64,000 bases of DNA, from positions 682,001 to 746,000 of the forward strand of contig CBDFKF010000004.1 of NCBI GenBank assembly GCA_965248765.1, read 5' to 3'. The notes beneath the pieces were generated by a model, which did not search any database, had not been told where the DNA came from, and worked only from the letters and a program-made list of their open reading frames with translations. Positions 25,298 to 34,600 of the stretch are shown piece by piece. The stretch is from CBDFKF01 sp965248765 (lineage in GTDB: Bacteria > Pseudomonadota > Alphaproteobacteria > VGEJ01). Position numbers and translations under genes: made by a program. How positions within the stretch are numbered: the stretch's first letter is position 1; each line of letters begins with the position of its first letter.

Positions 25298-28200
25298 ATG
25301 GTCGCGACGGTCGTGGAGCTTCGTTCGTCCGCCGTGGCGGTGTCCTATTACGAGCGCGACGGCTACTACGCCAGGAACGACCCTGAACACCGCCAGGCGA
25401 GCTTCTGGCACGGGGATGCGGCGCAGGCGCTGGGGCTCAGGGCCCATGTGCGTCCATCGCGCTTCGCATCGGTGCTGTCGGGATACGTGCCCGGGACGGA
25501 TCTCCGTCTCGGTCGGATGCGCGAGGGGCAGCACGACCACCGGCCCGGCTGGGACATCACTTTCTCGGCACCGAAGTCGATGTCGCTGGAGGCGCTGGTG
25601 ATGGGCGACCGCCGCGTGATCCGGGCTCACGACGAGGCGGTGCGCGCGACGCTCGACTGGGTGGAGGCGGAGCTTCTGGAGACCCGGGGCTGGGACCCGG
25701 CGACCCGCCGCCGTCCCCGGGTGAAGGCGAATGGCATGGTGGTGGCGGGGTTCCGACATCTCGCGAGCCGCAACCAGGACCCGCAGCTGCACACCCATTG
25801 TGTGCTGGCCAACATGACGCGCACTGCCTCAGGGGAATGGCGGAGCGTGGAGCCGACGAAGATCCGTCGCAGCGAGAAGCTGATCGGCGCGTATTGCCGG
25901 AACGAGCTCGCGCGGCGTCTTCAGGCGCTCGGCATGGCTGTCTCGCCGACCCTTGTGGGAAGGATCCCGGGGTTCGAGCTTGCGGGCTACGAGCGCTCCT
26001 TCCTGGACGCGTTCTCGGGCAGACGCCGCGAGATCCTCGCGCATCTGGAGCGTCTGGAGCTGCCCTACACGGCGGCGCATGCGCAGATGGCGGCGCTGCA
26101 CACGCGCCGGCGCAAGGAGGACAGGACTCTCGCGAACCTCGTGCCAGAATGGCGCGCGCGGGCGCGGGCGCTCGGGCTGGTCCGGGAGAGAATGGCTCTC
26201 ACGCCGCCCCGGCCCCTCGACCCGCTGACTGGCGAGCGGGTGAGATCGCCGCGCGTGCCCGCGCCGGACATGCCGGCCAACGAGGTCCGCAGTCTCAAGC
26301 GCGCACCGGCGCTGCCCAGGCTGCCCCGCGATGGCGTTGCCGAATGGGCGGGAACGCCCCCCACGCGCCCTCGCTCTCGGGCGCCGGCGGAGTTGTCGCC
26401 GGAGCCGGAGCTGGGCGTTCTGGAGGCGGTGGCGCGGGCGGTGGCGCATGTTGCGGAGAGGCGTACCGCGATCCCGGAGGCCGAGATCCGGGCGGTGGCG
26501 CTGGGCCATGCACCGGGGCGCTACACGCTGGCCGAGGTCGACGCGGCGATCGCACGGCTTGTGCGCGGCGGCGAGCTCATCGAGGCGGAACGCCGGAGGA
26601 TGGACCGGGCCTTCGTCACCGACCGGGCGGTGCGCGCGGAGCGCCGCGTGCTGGGGTTGATGCGAGCGGGGTGCGGCAAGAGATCGGCGCTGGCCGGCGC
26701 AGATGCCGTCGAGGCGCGGCTCGGGGCGTCGCGCCTCACCCGGGGCCAGAGGGAGGCGGTCCGCACGGTGCTGCGGTCGGACGACCTCGTGATCGGCGTG
26801 CAGGGCCATGCCGGCAGCGGCAAGACGACCATGCTGCGCGAAGTGAAGGAACTTCTCGGGGAGCTGAGGATACAGGGCCTGGCGCCGTCGGCCGTCGCCG
26901 CTCGGGTTCTCGCTAGGGAGGCCGGCATCCCCTCGCGGACGCTGCAATACTTCTTGACCCGCTTCGGCGACCTCTCCGACCCGGAGCGGGTGGCGCAGGG
27001 CCGGGCGGACTTCGCGGGCGCGGTTCTGGCGGTGGACGAGGCCTCGATGATCGACACCGTTCGCATGGAGGCGCTGCTGCGCATCGCGCGCGACCTGGGT
27101 GTGGCGCGCGTAGCGCTGGTGGGCGACACCGCGCAGTTGGAGGCGGTGGATGCGGGCCAGCCCTTCCGGCTGCTGCAAAAGGCGGGCATGGCGACAGCGA
27201 CGATGGACGAGGTGCTGCGCCAGCGCGACCCGGAGCTGCTCGCGGCGGTGGGTCTTGCGCGGGAAGGCGCGCCGGGCGCGGCAATCGCGGAGCTGGGCGA
27301 GCGGGTGCGCGAGGCGCCTCGGGAGGAGCTCGGCATTGAGACGGGGCGGCGTTGGCTCGCGCTGGCGCCGGAGCATCGGGCGGACACCCTGATCCTCGCC
27401 CCCACGCACGCGATCTGCCGGCAGGCGAACGAGGCCGTGCGCGAGGGGCTCGCGGAGGAAGGCGTGCTGAGCGGCCGCGCACTCGCCGTCGACCGCCTGG
27501 TCAACCGGCGGCTCACCCGGGCGCAGGCCTCCGATATCTGGAGCTACGAGCCCGGCGATACCCTGGTGTTCCACCGCGACGTCTACGGCTGCCGCGTGAA
27601 CGACGTCTGCACCGTAATGGGCCACGAGGACGGCAGGGTCGCGCTGGCCCACCCGGACGGCGAACGCCGGTTCCGGCCCTCGGGCAATGCGGCGAGCTAT
27701 CTGGGCCTCTACGACACCGAGCCGATCGAGTTGCGCGCCGGCGACCGGATCCGCTGGACGCGCAACCGCAAGGCGCCCACCCCGCGCTTCGGCCATCCCC
27801 CGACGCCGGACCTGGTCAATGGCGGAGGGGCGGAGATCCTGGAGATCGGATACAGGCGGGTACGGTTCCGCGACGGGGACCGGGAGTTCGGGCTCGCGCT
27901 CACCGACCCGCAACTCCGCCATCTGGATCATGCCTATTGTTCGACCGTGCATGCTGCGCAGGGCCGGATGGCGCGGGCAGCGATCGCCGTGCTGGACGCC
28001 GGGAGCAAGGCCGACCGCGAGCTGTTCCATGTGGAGCTCAGCCGGGTCTCGGAGGCGTTCCTGCTGCTGACCGACGACCGGGAGGCGCTGGTCGCGCTCC
28101 TGGAGGCGCACGACGGGAGCGAGGACGGGGCGTTGGAGGCTCTGGGCATGGACCCTGCCGAGCCTCCTCCCGTCGTGGACCCCGAAGCATTCGCGGCGCT

Positions 28201-30088
28201 GGCCGAGGACTGGCGGGCACTTCTGCAGGAGGGCGAGAAGACGAACACCGTTCCGTTCTTCCTCCCGGGTTACCGGGAAGTCATGGCGCGGGCGGCGGTG
28301 CTCACGCAGATCGAGGACCTCGCGCAGGACATGCGCCGCTTCACCGACACCATGCTGGCGGAACATGAGGGGCATCTGGCCCGCGACCGCGAGGTGCGCG
28401 GCCTCGTCGAGCGCATCCGGGACCATTGGCGGCGCTGGCCGGAGCTCGGCTGGGCGGCCTCCTCGCAAGGACGGCCGGTGGAGAAGCTTCCCGAATACGA
28501 TGCCTGGCGCGAGGAAGGGGTGGCGCTTCTGGAGGCGGGCCAGGCCCGGCTCGGGGCGGACGGCGCGGCGGCGCGCCATCTCCATGCCATGCCGGGAGGG
28601 CGCGCCGGTCTAGAGGGCGCTGTCGAGACGCTCGAACGCACGCGGCTCCTCGACGATGCCGGACGGTTCGAGCGAGCGTGGCACAAGCTTCGCGAACGGG
28701 CCGCGGAGAACGGCGTCCCGGAGCTGTATGCGCCGGGCCACCGGGGGGTGGCGGAGCTGGGCGGAAGGCTTGCGGCCGCCGAGGGTCTCGATGCGCGCGC
28801 GCGGCGCGCGGCGGCGGAATGGCGGGAGGTCGATGCGGCGCAAGCGGCGCTGGCGGAAGAGGTGCGCACCCTGCCCGGCCGCGTGGCGGCGTGGCGGGAG
28901 CGCCGGGCGGCGGATCTGCCGCAAGACAAGCCTGACGGGCTCGATCCGGACCATCCCGCACGCCGCGCCTGGCGCGAGGAAGGCGGCAAACTGGAGGCCG
29001 GGGCCGAGGACATGCTGCGCCGGGAAGACGCCCACGCGCCGTATCTGGATGCCGTGCCAGGCGCGAGGGAGGGCGTCCGGCAGGCGGCGGCGGAGGTCCG
29101 GGACGCGCTGCGGCACGACCGCTGCCTGGCATTCGGGTGGCTGACGGCGGAGGTAGTCCGGCAAGCGCGTGAGACCCGGACCGAAGCGTTCCATGTGCCG
29201 CGCTATGGCGAGACGATCGCGCGGGCGGAGGCGCTCTCCGGGCGGGCGGAGCTGCCGCCGCGCACGCAGGAGCTTGTCGCTTCGTGGCTCGAATATCATG
29301 CCAGGTGCGAACCGATCTGCCAGCAGATCCGGGACTGGCCCGCGCGGGTGGACGCGCTGACGGCAGACCACCCCGAACCTCCCGCGAGGCTCGACTCCCT
29401 GAGGCACTGGCGGCAGCGGGCGGAGTCCCTGCTTGCCGAGGCCCGCGCGATGCTGGTGAAGGACGGCCCTCATGCGCGCCATCTGGACGCCATGCCGGGC
29501 GAACGCGAGGCGCTGGCGGAGGGAACAAGCCGGCTCGACTGGGCGCTGCTTGCGGTCGAGGCGAGGGAGATGGAGCTGCTGTCTGCGGTCGTGCAACGGT
29601 CGGCGGAGGAGACGGGCGGGATCGCCTTCGACGCGAGCGGCTATGCCGGGCTGATGGACCGGGCGCGCTCGCTCGATGCCAGGACCCATCTGCCGGAGGG
29701 TCCGCGCAACACGATCCACGACCTTCTTGCCAGGGACGCACGCTGGGCGCGGGACCGGGACCGGGTCGGCGCATTCCTCGAGCGGGCCGCGGAGGTCGAG
29801 AGTGCGCGGAATGTTCTGACGGAGACGGACGGCATGGTGTCGACGCCGGCGGAGCACCTGCGGGCCTGGCCCGACTGGCGGCGCAAGGGGGGGCAGGTTC
29901 TCGACGAAGCGGCGGCGCTCAGAAAGGACATTCCGAAACACGAGCTCGCCGCCCATCTGGGCGCCGCCGGCTTCGGGCCGGACGCGGTCAGTGAGAGGGA
30001 AGAGAAGATCCGGAACAGGATCGCCCGCGACGAGGAAACGCGCACCGCCGCCGAACGAGTGCGCCAAGACCGGGGATTGTCGATGTAG
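25298..30088 (+). CDS. MobF-family relaxase with SF1 helicase and C-terminal repeats
   Basis: 1596 residues. TrwC/TraI-type relaxase: paired tyrosines Y17-Y18 and Y23-Y24 (SYYERDGYY) and the metal-binding histidines H154, H165 and H167 (HTH). Helicase: Walker A GHAGSGKTT at 503-511, AVDEASMID (II), GDTAQLEAVDAG (III), and YCSTVHAAQGRM (V-like). The last ~600 residues hold four degenerate units starting near 985, 1140, 1297 and 1441, each with a short P-x-Y/G entry, a W-R-x-x-G/A helix and an H/Y-L-x-A-M/V-PG motif. It nicks oriT and unwinds DNA for conjugation; no type IV secretion genes are in the window, so the unit may be mobilisable. Intact. Confidence 0.92.
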   Translation: MVATVVELRSSAVAVSYYERDGYYARNDPEHRQASFWHGDAAQALGLRAHVRPSRFASVLSGYVPGTDLRLGRMREGQHDHRPGWDITFSAPKSMSLEALVMGDRRVIRAHDEAVRATLDWVEAELLETRGWDPATRRRPRVKANGMVVAGFRHLASRNQDPQLHTHCVLANMTRTASGEWRSVEPTKIRRSEKLIGAYCRNELARRLQALGMAVSPTLVGRIPGFELAGYERSFLDAFSGRRREILAHLERLELPYTAAHAQMAALHTRRRKEDRTLANLVPEWRARARALGLVRERMALTPPRPLDPLTGERVRSPRVPAPDMPANEVRSLKRAPALPRLPRDGVAEWAGTPPTRPRSRAPAELSPEPELGVLEAVARAVAHVAERRTAIPEAEIRAVALGHAPGRYTLAEVDAAIARLVRGGELIEAERRRMDRAFVTDRAVRAERRVLGLMRAGCGKRSALAGADAVEARLGASRLTRGQREAVRTVLRSDDLVIGVQGHAGSGKTTMLREVKELLGELRIQGLAPSAVAARVLAREAGIPSRTLQYFLTRFGDLSDPERVAQGRADFAGAVLAVDEASMIDTVRMEALLRIARDLGVARVALVGDTAQLEAVDAGQPFRLLQKAGMATATMDEVLRQRDPELLAAVGLAREGAPGAAIAELGERVREAPREELGIETGRRWLALAPEHRADTLILAPTHAICRQANEAVREGLAEEGVLSGRALAVDRLVNRRLTRAQASDIWSYEPGDTLVFHRDVYGCRVNDVCTVMGHEDGRVALAHPDGERRFRPSGNAASYLGLYDTEPIELRAGDRIRWTRNRKAPTPRFGHPPTPDLVNGGGAEILEIGYRRVRFRDGDREFGLALTDPQLRHLDHAYCSTVHAAQGRMARAAIAVLDAGSKADRELFHVELSRVSEAFLLLTDDREALVALLEAHDGSEDGALEALGMDPAEPPPVVDPEAFAALAEDWRALLQEGEKTNTVPFFLPGYREVMARAAVLTQIEDLAQDMRRFTDTMLAEHEGHLARDREVRGLVERIRDHWRRWPELGWAASSQGRPVEKLPEYDAWREEGVALLEAGQARLGADGAAARHLHAMPGGRAGLEGAVETLERTRLLDDAGRFERAWHKLRERAAENGVPELYAPGHRGVAELGGRLAAAEGLDARARRAAAEWREVDAAQAALAEEVRTLPGRVAAWRERRAADLPQDKPDGLDPDHPARRAWREEGGKLEAGAEDMLRREDAHAPYLDAVPGAREGVRQAAAEVRDALRHDRCLAFGWLTAEVVRQARETRTEAFHVPRYGETIARAEALSGRAELPPRTQELVASWLEYHARCEPICQQIRDWPARVDALTADHPEPPARLDSLRHWRQRAESLLAEARAMLVKDGPHARHLDAMPGEREALAEGTSRLDWALLAVEAREMELLSAVVQRSAEETGGIAFDASGYAGLMDRARSLDARTHLPEGPRNTIHDLLARDARWARDRDRVGAFLERAAEVESARNVLTETDGMVSTPAEHLRAWPDWRRKGGQVLDEAAALRKDIPKHELAAHLGAAGFGPDAVSEREEKIRNRIARDEETRTAAERVRQDRGLSM

Positions 30089-30337
30089 GCGCAGACCACC
30101 CGGCGTCGATGCACGCCGCCGGGTCTTACTACCGGCTGTCGCCCCGGGCCAAGAAGCGTCAGCAACAGGATGCTGAGACCGCCAGAGGCCTCTGGCGGGA
30201 ATGGGTGCGCGCAGGGCAGGAGCCGGTCAAGCGGCCACTGCTCGACGGCATCGGGTATGGAGCGTGCGGAGCGTGCCATTGGCTCTCCGTCGCGTTAGAT
30301 TGCCGTCTGCAGCCGCGTTGCGAGAGGAGGCCGCCTG

Positions 30338-30478
30338 GTGGCGGATTCCACGGCTATCGGGCTTGTTGTCGCCGTCACGGAGCATCTACGGAATGTGAAG
30401 GACCCGCCGGAGGTCAATTTCTGGGCGCCGTCCAACACCCGGTTCAAGGCGCTACAACCGAGCGAGCTGCTCCTCTCC
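30338..30478 (+). pseudogene. N-terminal fragment of an HNH-endonuclease-like gene
   Basis: GTG 30338 with GAGAGGAGG upstream begins a reading VADSTAIGLVVAVTEH... leading to VNFWAPSNTRFKALQPSELLL. I recall the NFW-PS...F-AL-PGE-FLF pattern from the start of HNH restriction-endonuclease-like proteins. After residue ~46 the sequence passes abruptly into a relic of mobF in another sense, so only the start is left. Family assignment is from memory of the pattern and is moderate. Confidence 0.5.
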
Positions 30479-31615
30479 AAAACACGAGCTCGCCGCCCAT
30501 CTGAGCGCCGCCGGCGTCGGGCCGGACGCGGTCCGTGAGTGGGAAGAGAAGATCCGCGTGTGCTCGAGCACGTACCGCTCGCGCGCCAGCATCAGCAGCT
30601 GGTCTAAATCCTCGACCGCGTGCTCGACCGGCTTAAGACCGGCCGCTTCGAAATGGAGCCGGGCGCCGCCGAGGGCAAAGCGGCGGCCGGAGGGATCGTG
30701 GTGCAACCCGGCGAACGCCCGGCGCACCGCCTCCGGGTCCTCCGGGCGGGCGCCGATGGTGCCGTCGGCGACGGCCCGGAATATCTCCTGCGCCGCCGCC
30801 GCGGCGGCGGCTAGCTCTCCTTCTTGCGCGGCCTCTGATAGCTGTAGGAGAGCGCCACGTCCTTCGACGGCGGCGGCGCGCCAGGCACTAGCGTAACGTG
30901 TGCAAGCGGCCTCCTCCGCGAGGCGGACGGGGGAAACGTCGGCATATGCTGCGACCAGCTGCTCGTCGGTCCATCGCCGGACGAGGTTGGGCTCGGTGAG
31001 CCGGGCCCACTCTTCGGCGGTGAACCGCCCGGTCCGCCAGAGCGCGTGGATGACTTCGTGGGCAAGGTCTATCTCCAATTCGTTCGAGTAGGCGTTCAGG
31101 TACACAGCGTGCCACACGGTGCCGTCGTCTTCCACCACCGGTGTATAGGCCGCCGAAATTTCCTTGGTGATATCGATCTCGTCTTCCTCCAGTGCGGTCA
31201 GATAGCCGGCGACGACGGGCGTGGCGAAGGGGGCCATCGCCGCCAGCTCCTCGAGCGCCCAACTTTCGACCGCGGCGGCGCGGCGGCGAAAATAGGCGCT
31301 GTCCACCCAGTCCGTTCGGTAGCCCGGCAGCACACGCTGGCGCCGGGCGCGGGTATCTCTCGGGTCGAACTCGTTCGCCGCCACGCCGCGCGGCGCCAGC
31401 GCGTAGCGCCGGGCCTCGTCATCGCCCGGCGCCGCCGCCGGCCCCACGGCGAAGGCAGCGATCGCCGGCGCCAGCGCGGCCGCGCTGGCCGCCGCGTCGA
31501 CGTCGAAAAGCGCCCTGAGGTGCCGTTCCCGGCGGTGTTGATCGAGCCGTGACGCGAGCGGCGTGGGGCCCTCCGGCGCCAGCGCATAGCTGGCCGCGGC
31601 CGGCACCGGAGTCAT
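30452..31615 (-). CDS. Zincin-like metallopeptidase segment of a polyvalent protein, 3' truncated
   Basis: From ATG 31615 the frame encodes MTPVPAAASYALAPEG... with a zinc-protease motif HEVIH (HExxH, His186/Glu187/His190) followed by ALWRTGRFTAEEW. Such HExxH domains are known from large polyvalent proteins of conjugative elements. Natural protein sequence ends near 30557 (ARERYVLEHT); the last ~35 codons read antisense through the mobF relic. Its ATG overlaps the stop of the methyltransferase-helicase gene, but the sequence shows it was once the C-terminal domain of that same protein (see the 17-bp duplication). Catalysis is unproven. Confidence 0.72.
   Translation of the reverse strand: MTPVPAAASYALAPEGPTPLASRLDQHRRERHLRALFDVDAAASAAALAPAIAAFAVGPAAAPGDDEARRYALAPRGVAANEFDPRDTRARRQRVLPGYRTDWVDSAYFRRRAAAVESWALEELAAMAPFATPVVAGYLTALEEDEIDITKEISAAYTPVVEDDGTVWHAVYLNAYSNELEIDLAHEVIHALWRTGRFTAEEWARLTEPNLVRRWTDEQLVAAYADVSPVRLAEEAACTRYASAWRAAAVEGRGALLQLSEAAQEGELAAAAAAAQEIFRAVADGTIGARPEDPEAVRRAFAGLHHDPSGRRFALGGARLHFEAAGLKPVEHAVEDLDQLLMLARERYVLEHTRIFSSHSRTASGPTPAALRWAASSCFGEEQLARL
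30480..30556 (+). repeat. 77-bp relic of a second mobF 3' end
   Basis: Positions 30480-30556 match 29936-30012 (codons near the end of the MobF gene) with roughly six mismatches and no gaps; the shared text starts AAACACGAGCTCGCCGCCC and ends GAAGAGAAGATCCG. The divergence indicates a relic from a related, different relaxase gene rather than a recent copy. It marks a recombination junction between the relaxase module and the next module. Confidence 0.88.
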
Positions 31616-34600
31616 CCGCGTTTCGAGCCGACCCCGCCGCGCAACCGGCATCGGCACCTCGCTGGGCGCGGCCGCGAGCGCGCCGTGGCGGCGGACGGCG
31701 AGGGTATGCCAGGGGCGAGGGTATGCCAGGCCGCCGCCTCGCGCGCCACCGCCGGGTCCGCGGCGGCGGCCTCGATCAGCGCATCGACGCGCTCGACGAT
31801 CGCGTCGTAGTCCAGGCGCGGGTGCGCCCGGGCCAGCTCGTCGACCGCGTCTGCATCCGGCGCCGGCAGGCCGACGAGGCGCTCGATACGCCTGAGCTCG
31901 CCCTGTTTGAGGCTCAGCGCGTCGGCCTCGGCAAAGGGCGCGCCCATCAGGCCGGCGAGCGTGGCGCGCTCGGCCAGGCATTTCGAGCGCGCCTGGGCGA
32001 TGCGCTGCGGCTCCTGGGCGATTCGCCGGAGTTTGCCATCGCCGGCCGCGCCGGTGGGTGCCCGGGCGTCACTGCCGAGGATGTGCCGACTCCCATCCGC
32101 CAGCACCAGCGCCAGTGTTGGGCCGCTGGCGGCCTCGCCGCCCGCTTCCAGCGGTACGCCACGCCAGCTGCCGGCGGTGAGCGCCGCGGCACGGGAATCG
32201 CGCTCCAGCACGCGGCGGCGGTGTTCCACCACCGCCGCCAGGCGGTTGGCGACCGCCTTGCGCCCCTCGACCGCGCGGCCGCCGGCCGCGGGCTGGAACA
32301 CCGCGTCCGCGGCGAGCGCGCCGGTGGCCTGGCGCGCCGCGGCCGTGGCCGGCGCCCGCGCCACCTCGAGGGCGGCCACATCGGCCTCGAGCTCGGCGCG
32401 GTAAAGCGCCAGCGGATCGCCGGTCGCCAGCGCCATCACCTGCCCCGGAGTCAACACCTCGGCGTCGTGATCGCGCAGCGACCGGCCGATGCCGTCGGCC
32501 AGCATGAACTGGTTGATGAAACGTGCCTTGGCGTCCAGCAGCTGCCAGGTGAAGGCGTCGAAGGTGTTCTGCGTGACGTAGGGGTAGACGTGCAGGCGCG
32601 GCCAGCGGTTGCCCTGGCGCTGGCCGCGGCCGTTGCGCTGGGTGACGCCGGCCGGCGTCCACGGTGCGTCGAGATGATGCAGCGCCACCACCCGGTCCTG
32701 CACGTTGACCCCGGTGCCGAGCTTCTCGGTCGAGCCTATCGCCACCCGCACCTCACCGGTGCGCACCTTGGCCTTGAGCGCCTCGCGCTCGGGCCCGCTG
32801 GCGTCGAAGAAATCGCCGATCTCGGCGGCTGCAATGCCGGCCTCAACGAGCTTCGCCTTGATGTCTTCGCGCAGCGAAAAGGCGGGGTTGAGGCCGGTCG
32901 GGTTAACGCCGAGATCGAAGAACACGAGCTGGGTCGCCGCGGGATTGTCGCGATAGATCCGCGCCACCCGGCGCACCAGCTCGTTGACCTTGGAGGCCGG
33001 GTCGTCCTCGGCCGCCGCCTCGACGAGGCGCATGTCGAGCGCCGCCAAACGGCCCTCGGTCGAAATCTTGAGCATGTTGTCCTCGGCCGGATCGACGGCG
33101 CCGAGGGCGGCGGCGCGATCGCCGAGCTCGGCGATATAGGCCCGCTGCGCCGGGCTTGCCGGCACCGCGATCGTCGCCGCCACGGCGTCGGGGCGCTCGA
33201 TACCGGCCTCGTCGGCGGCGAACACGGTGTCGATCACCGCGTCGCTCATCACCTTGAGCTCCGGCAGATTGACATAGCGGCCCAGCCGGCTCACCGGTCG
33301 GAACTTTCCGGTGACGCCGATCTCCATGCGGGTTTCGGGCTCGGCGAACACCCGGGCCCAGGAATCGAAGGCGGCGATGCCGCGGCTCGCCAGCGCCGCG
33401 GGCTGTAGATAGCGCTGCAGGGTGAACAGCTCGGCGGGCGAGTTGGAGATCGGCGTCCCATCGGCCAGCACCAGACCGCGTTCGCCGCTCAGCCGGTTGA
33501 TCACCGCGGTTTTGACGTAGAGCTGGGCGGCGCGCTGGCTTGACTGACTGGGCAAGCCCTTGAGGTTGCCCATCGCGGTATGGATGAACAGGTTCTTGTA
33601 GCGCTTTGCCTCGTCGATCAGCAGCTGATCAACGCCGAGGTCGTCGAAATAGACCGTGTTGTCCTCGCGGCCGGTGTCGATCAGGCGCCGTATCCGCGCC
33701 TCGAGCTTGTCGATGGTGCCCTCGAGGTGCTTGACCTGCCGAGTATCGGGCTCCTGATCGGACCGCGCCGCACCGGCGACGGCGCGGGCCTCGGCGCAGA
33801 TCTCGCGCAACAGCCCGGCCTCGCTCTCCGGCGACGCGCGCAGCAGATCGAACGCGTCATGCGGGACAATGATCGCGTCCCAGTCACCGGTCGCGGCGCG
33901 GCCGAAGAATTGGCGCCGCTCGGCGGCGCTCACGCTCTTCTTGTCGGGCCACACCAGCAAATGAGCCAACGGGTACGCGGCGCGGTAGTGGCGCGCGAAC
34001 TCATCGAGCGTCGCCTTCTGTACGGCGATCAGCGACTTGCTCGCCTTGCCGATGCGCTTCGCCTCCTGGGCGATTGCCGCCAGCACCAGGGTCTTGCCGG
34101 TGCCGACCTCGTGGGCAAGCAGGGTGTTGCCGCCGGCCAGCGCACGCCACACGGCGGCGGCCTGACGCGGGCGGATCAGCGCCGCCCAGTCGCGCGACAT
34201 GCCAGGGAAGGTGAGATGACTGCCGTCGAAGGCGCGCGGCCGGGTGCGGTTGAAACGCGCGTTGTAGTCCGCCGCGAGCCGTCGTCGACGGTCGGCATCG
34301 GCCCAGATCCAGTCGCGGAATCGGCGCTGCCACAGCTCGGCCCGGGCGCGGGCGTTCATGGTGGCGGTGAGGTTGAAGGCACGACCGCCGTCGCTCGTCT
34401 TGTCGCTGATCACGATCGGCGCGCCGTTCATCACCTTCTCGACCAGCTTGAAGGCATCGAGGCGCTCGGTGCCGAAGGTGCGGCGTGCCAGCACGCCGCG
34501 GCGCGCGCCGACGGCGCGGGGCGTGAGCGGCCGCACATACCAGCGGCCCGACAGCGAGTCGTGCGAGACGCCGATGTCGGCCGCATCGAGCTCCAGGGCC

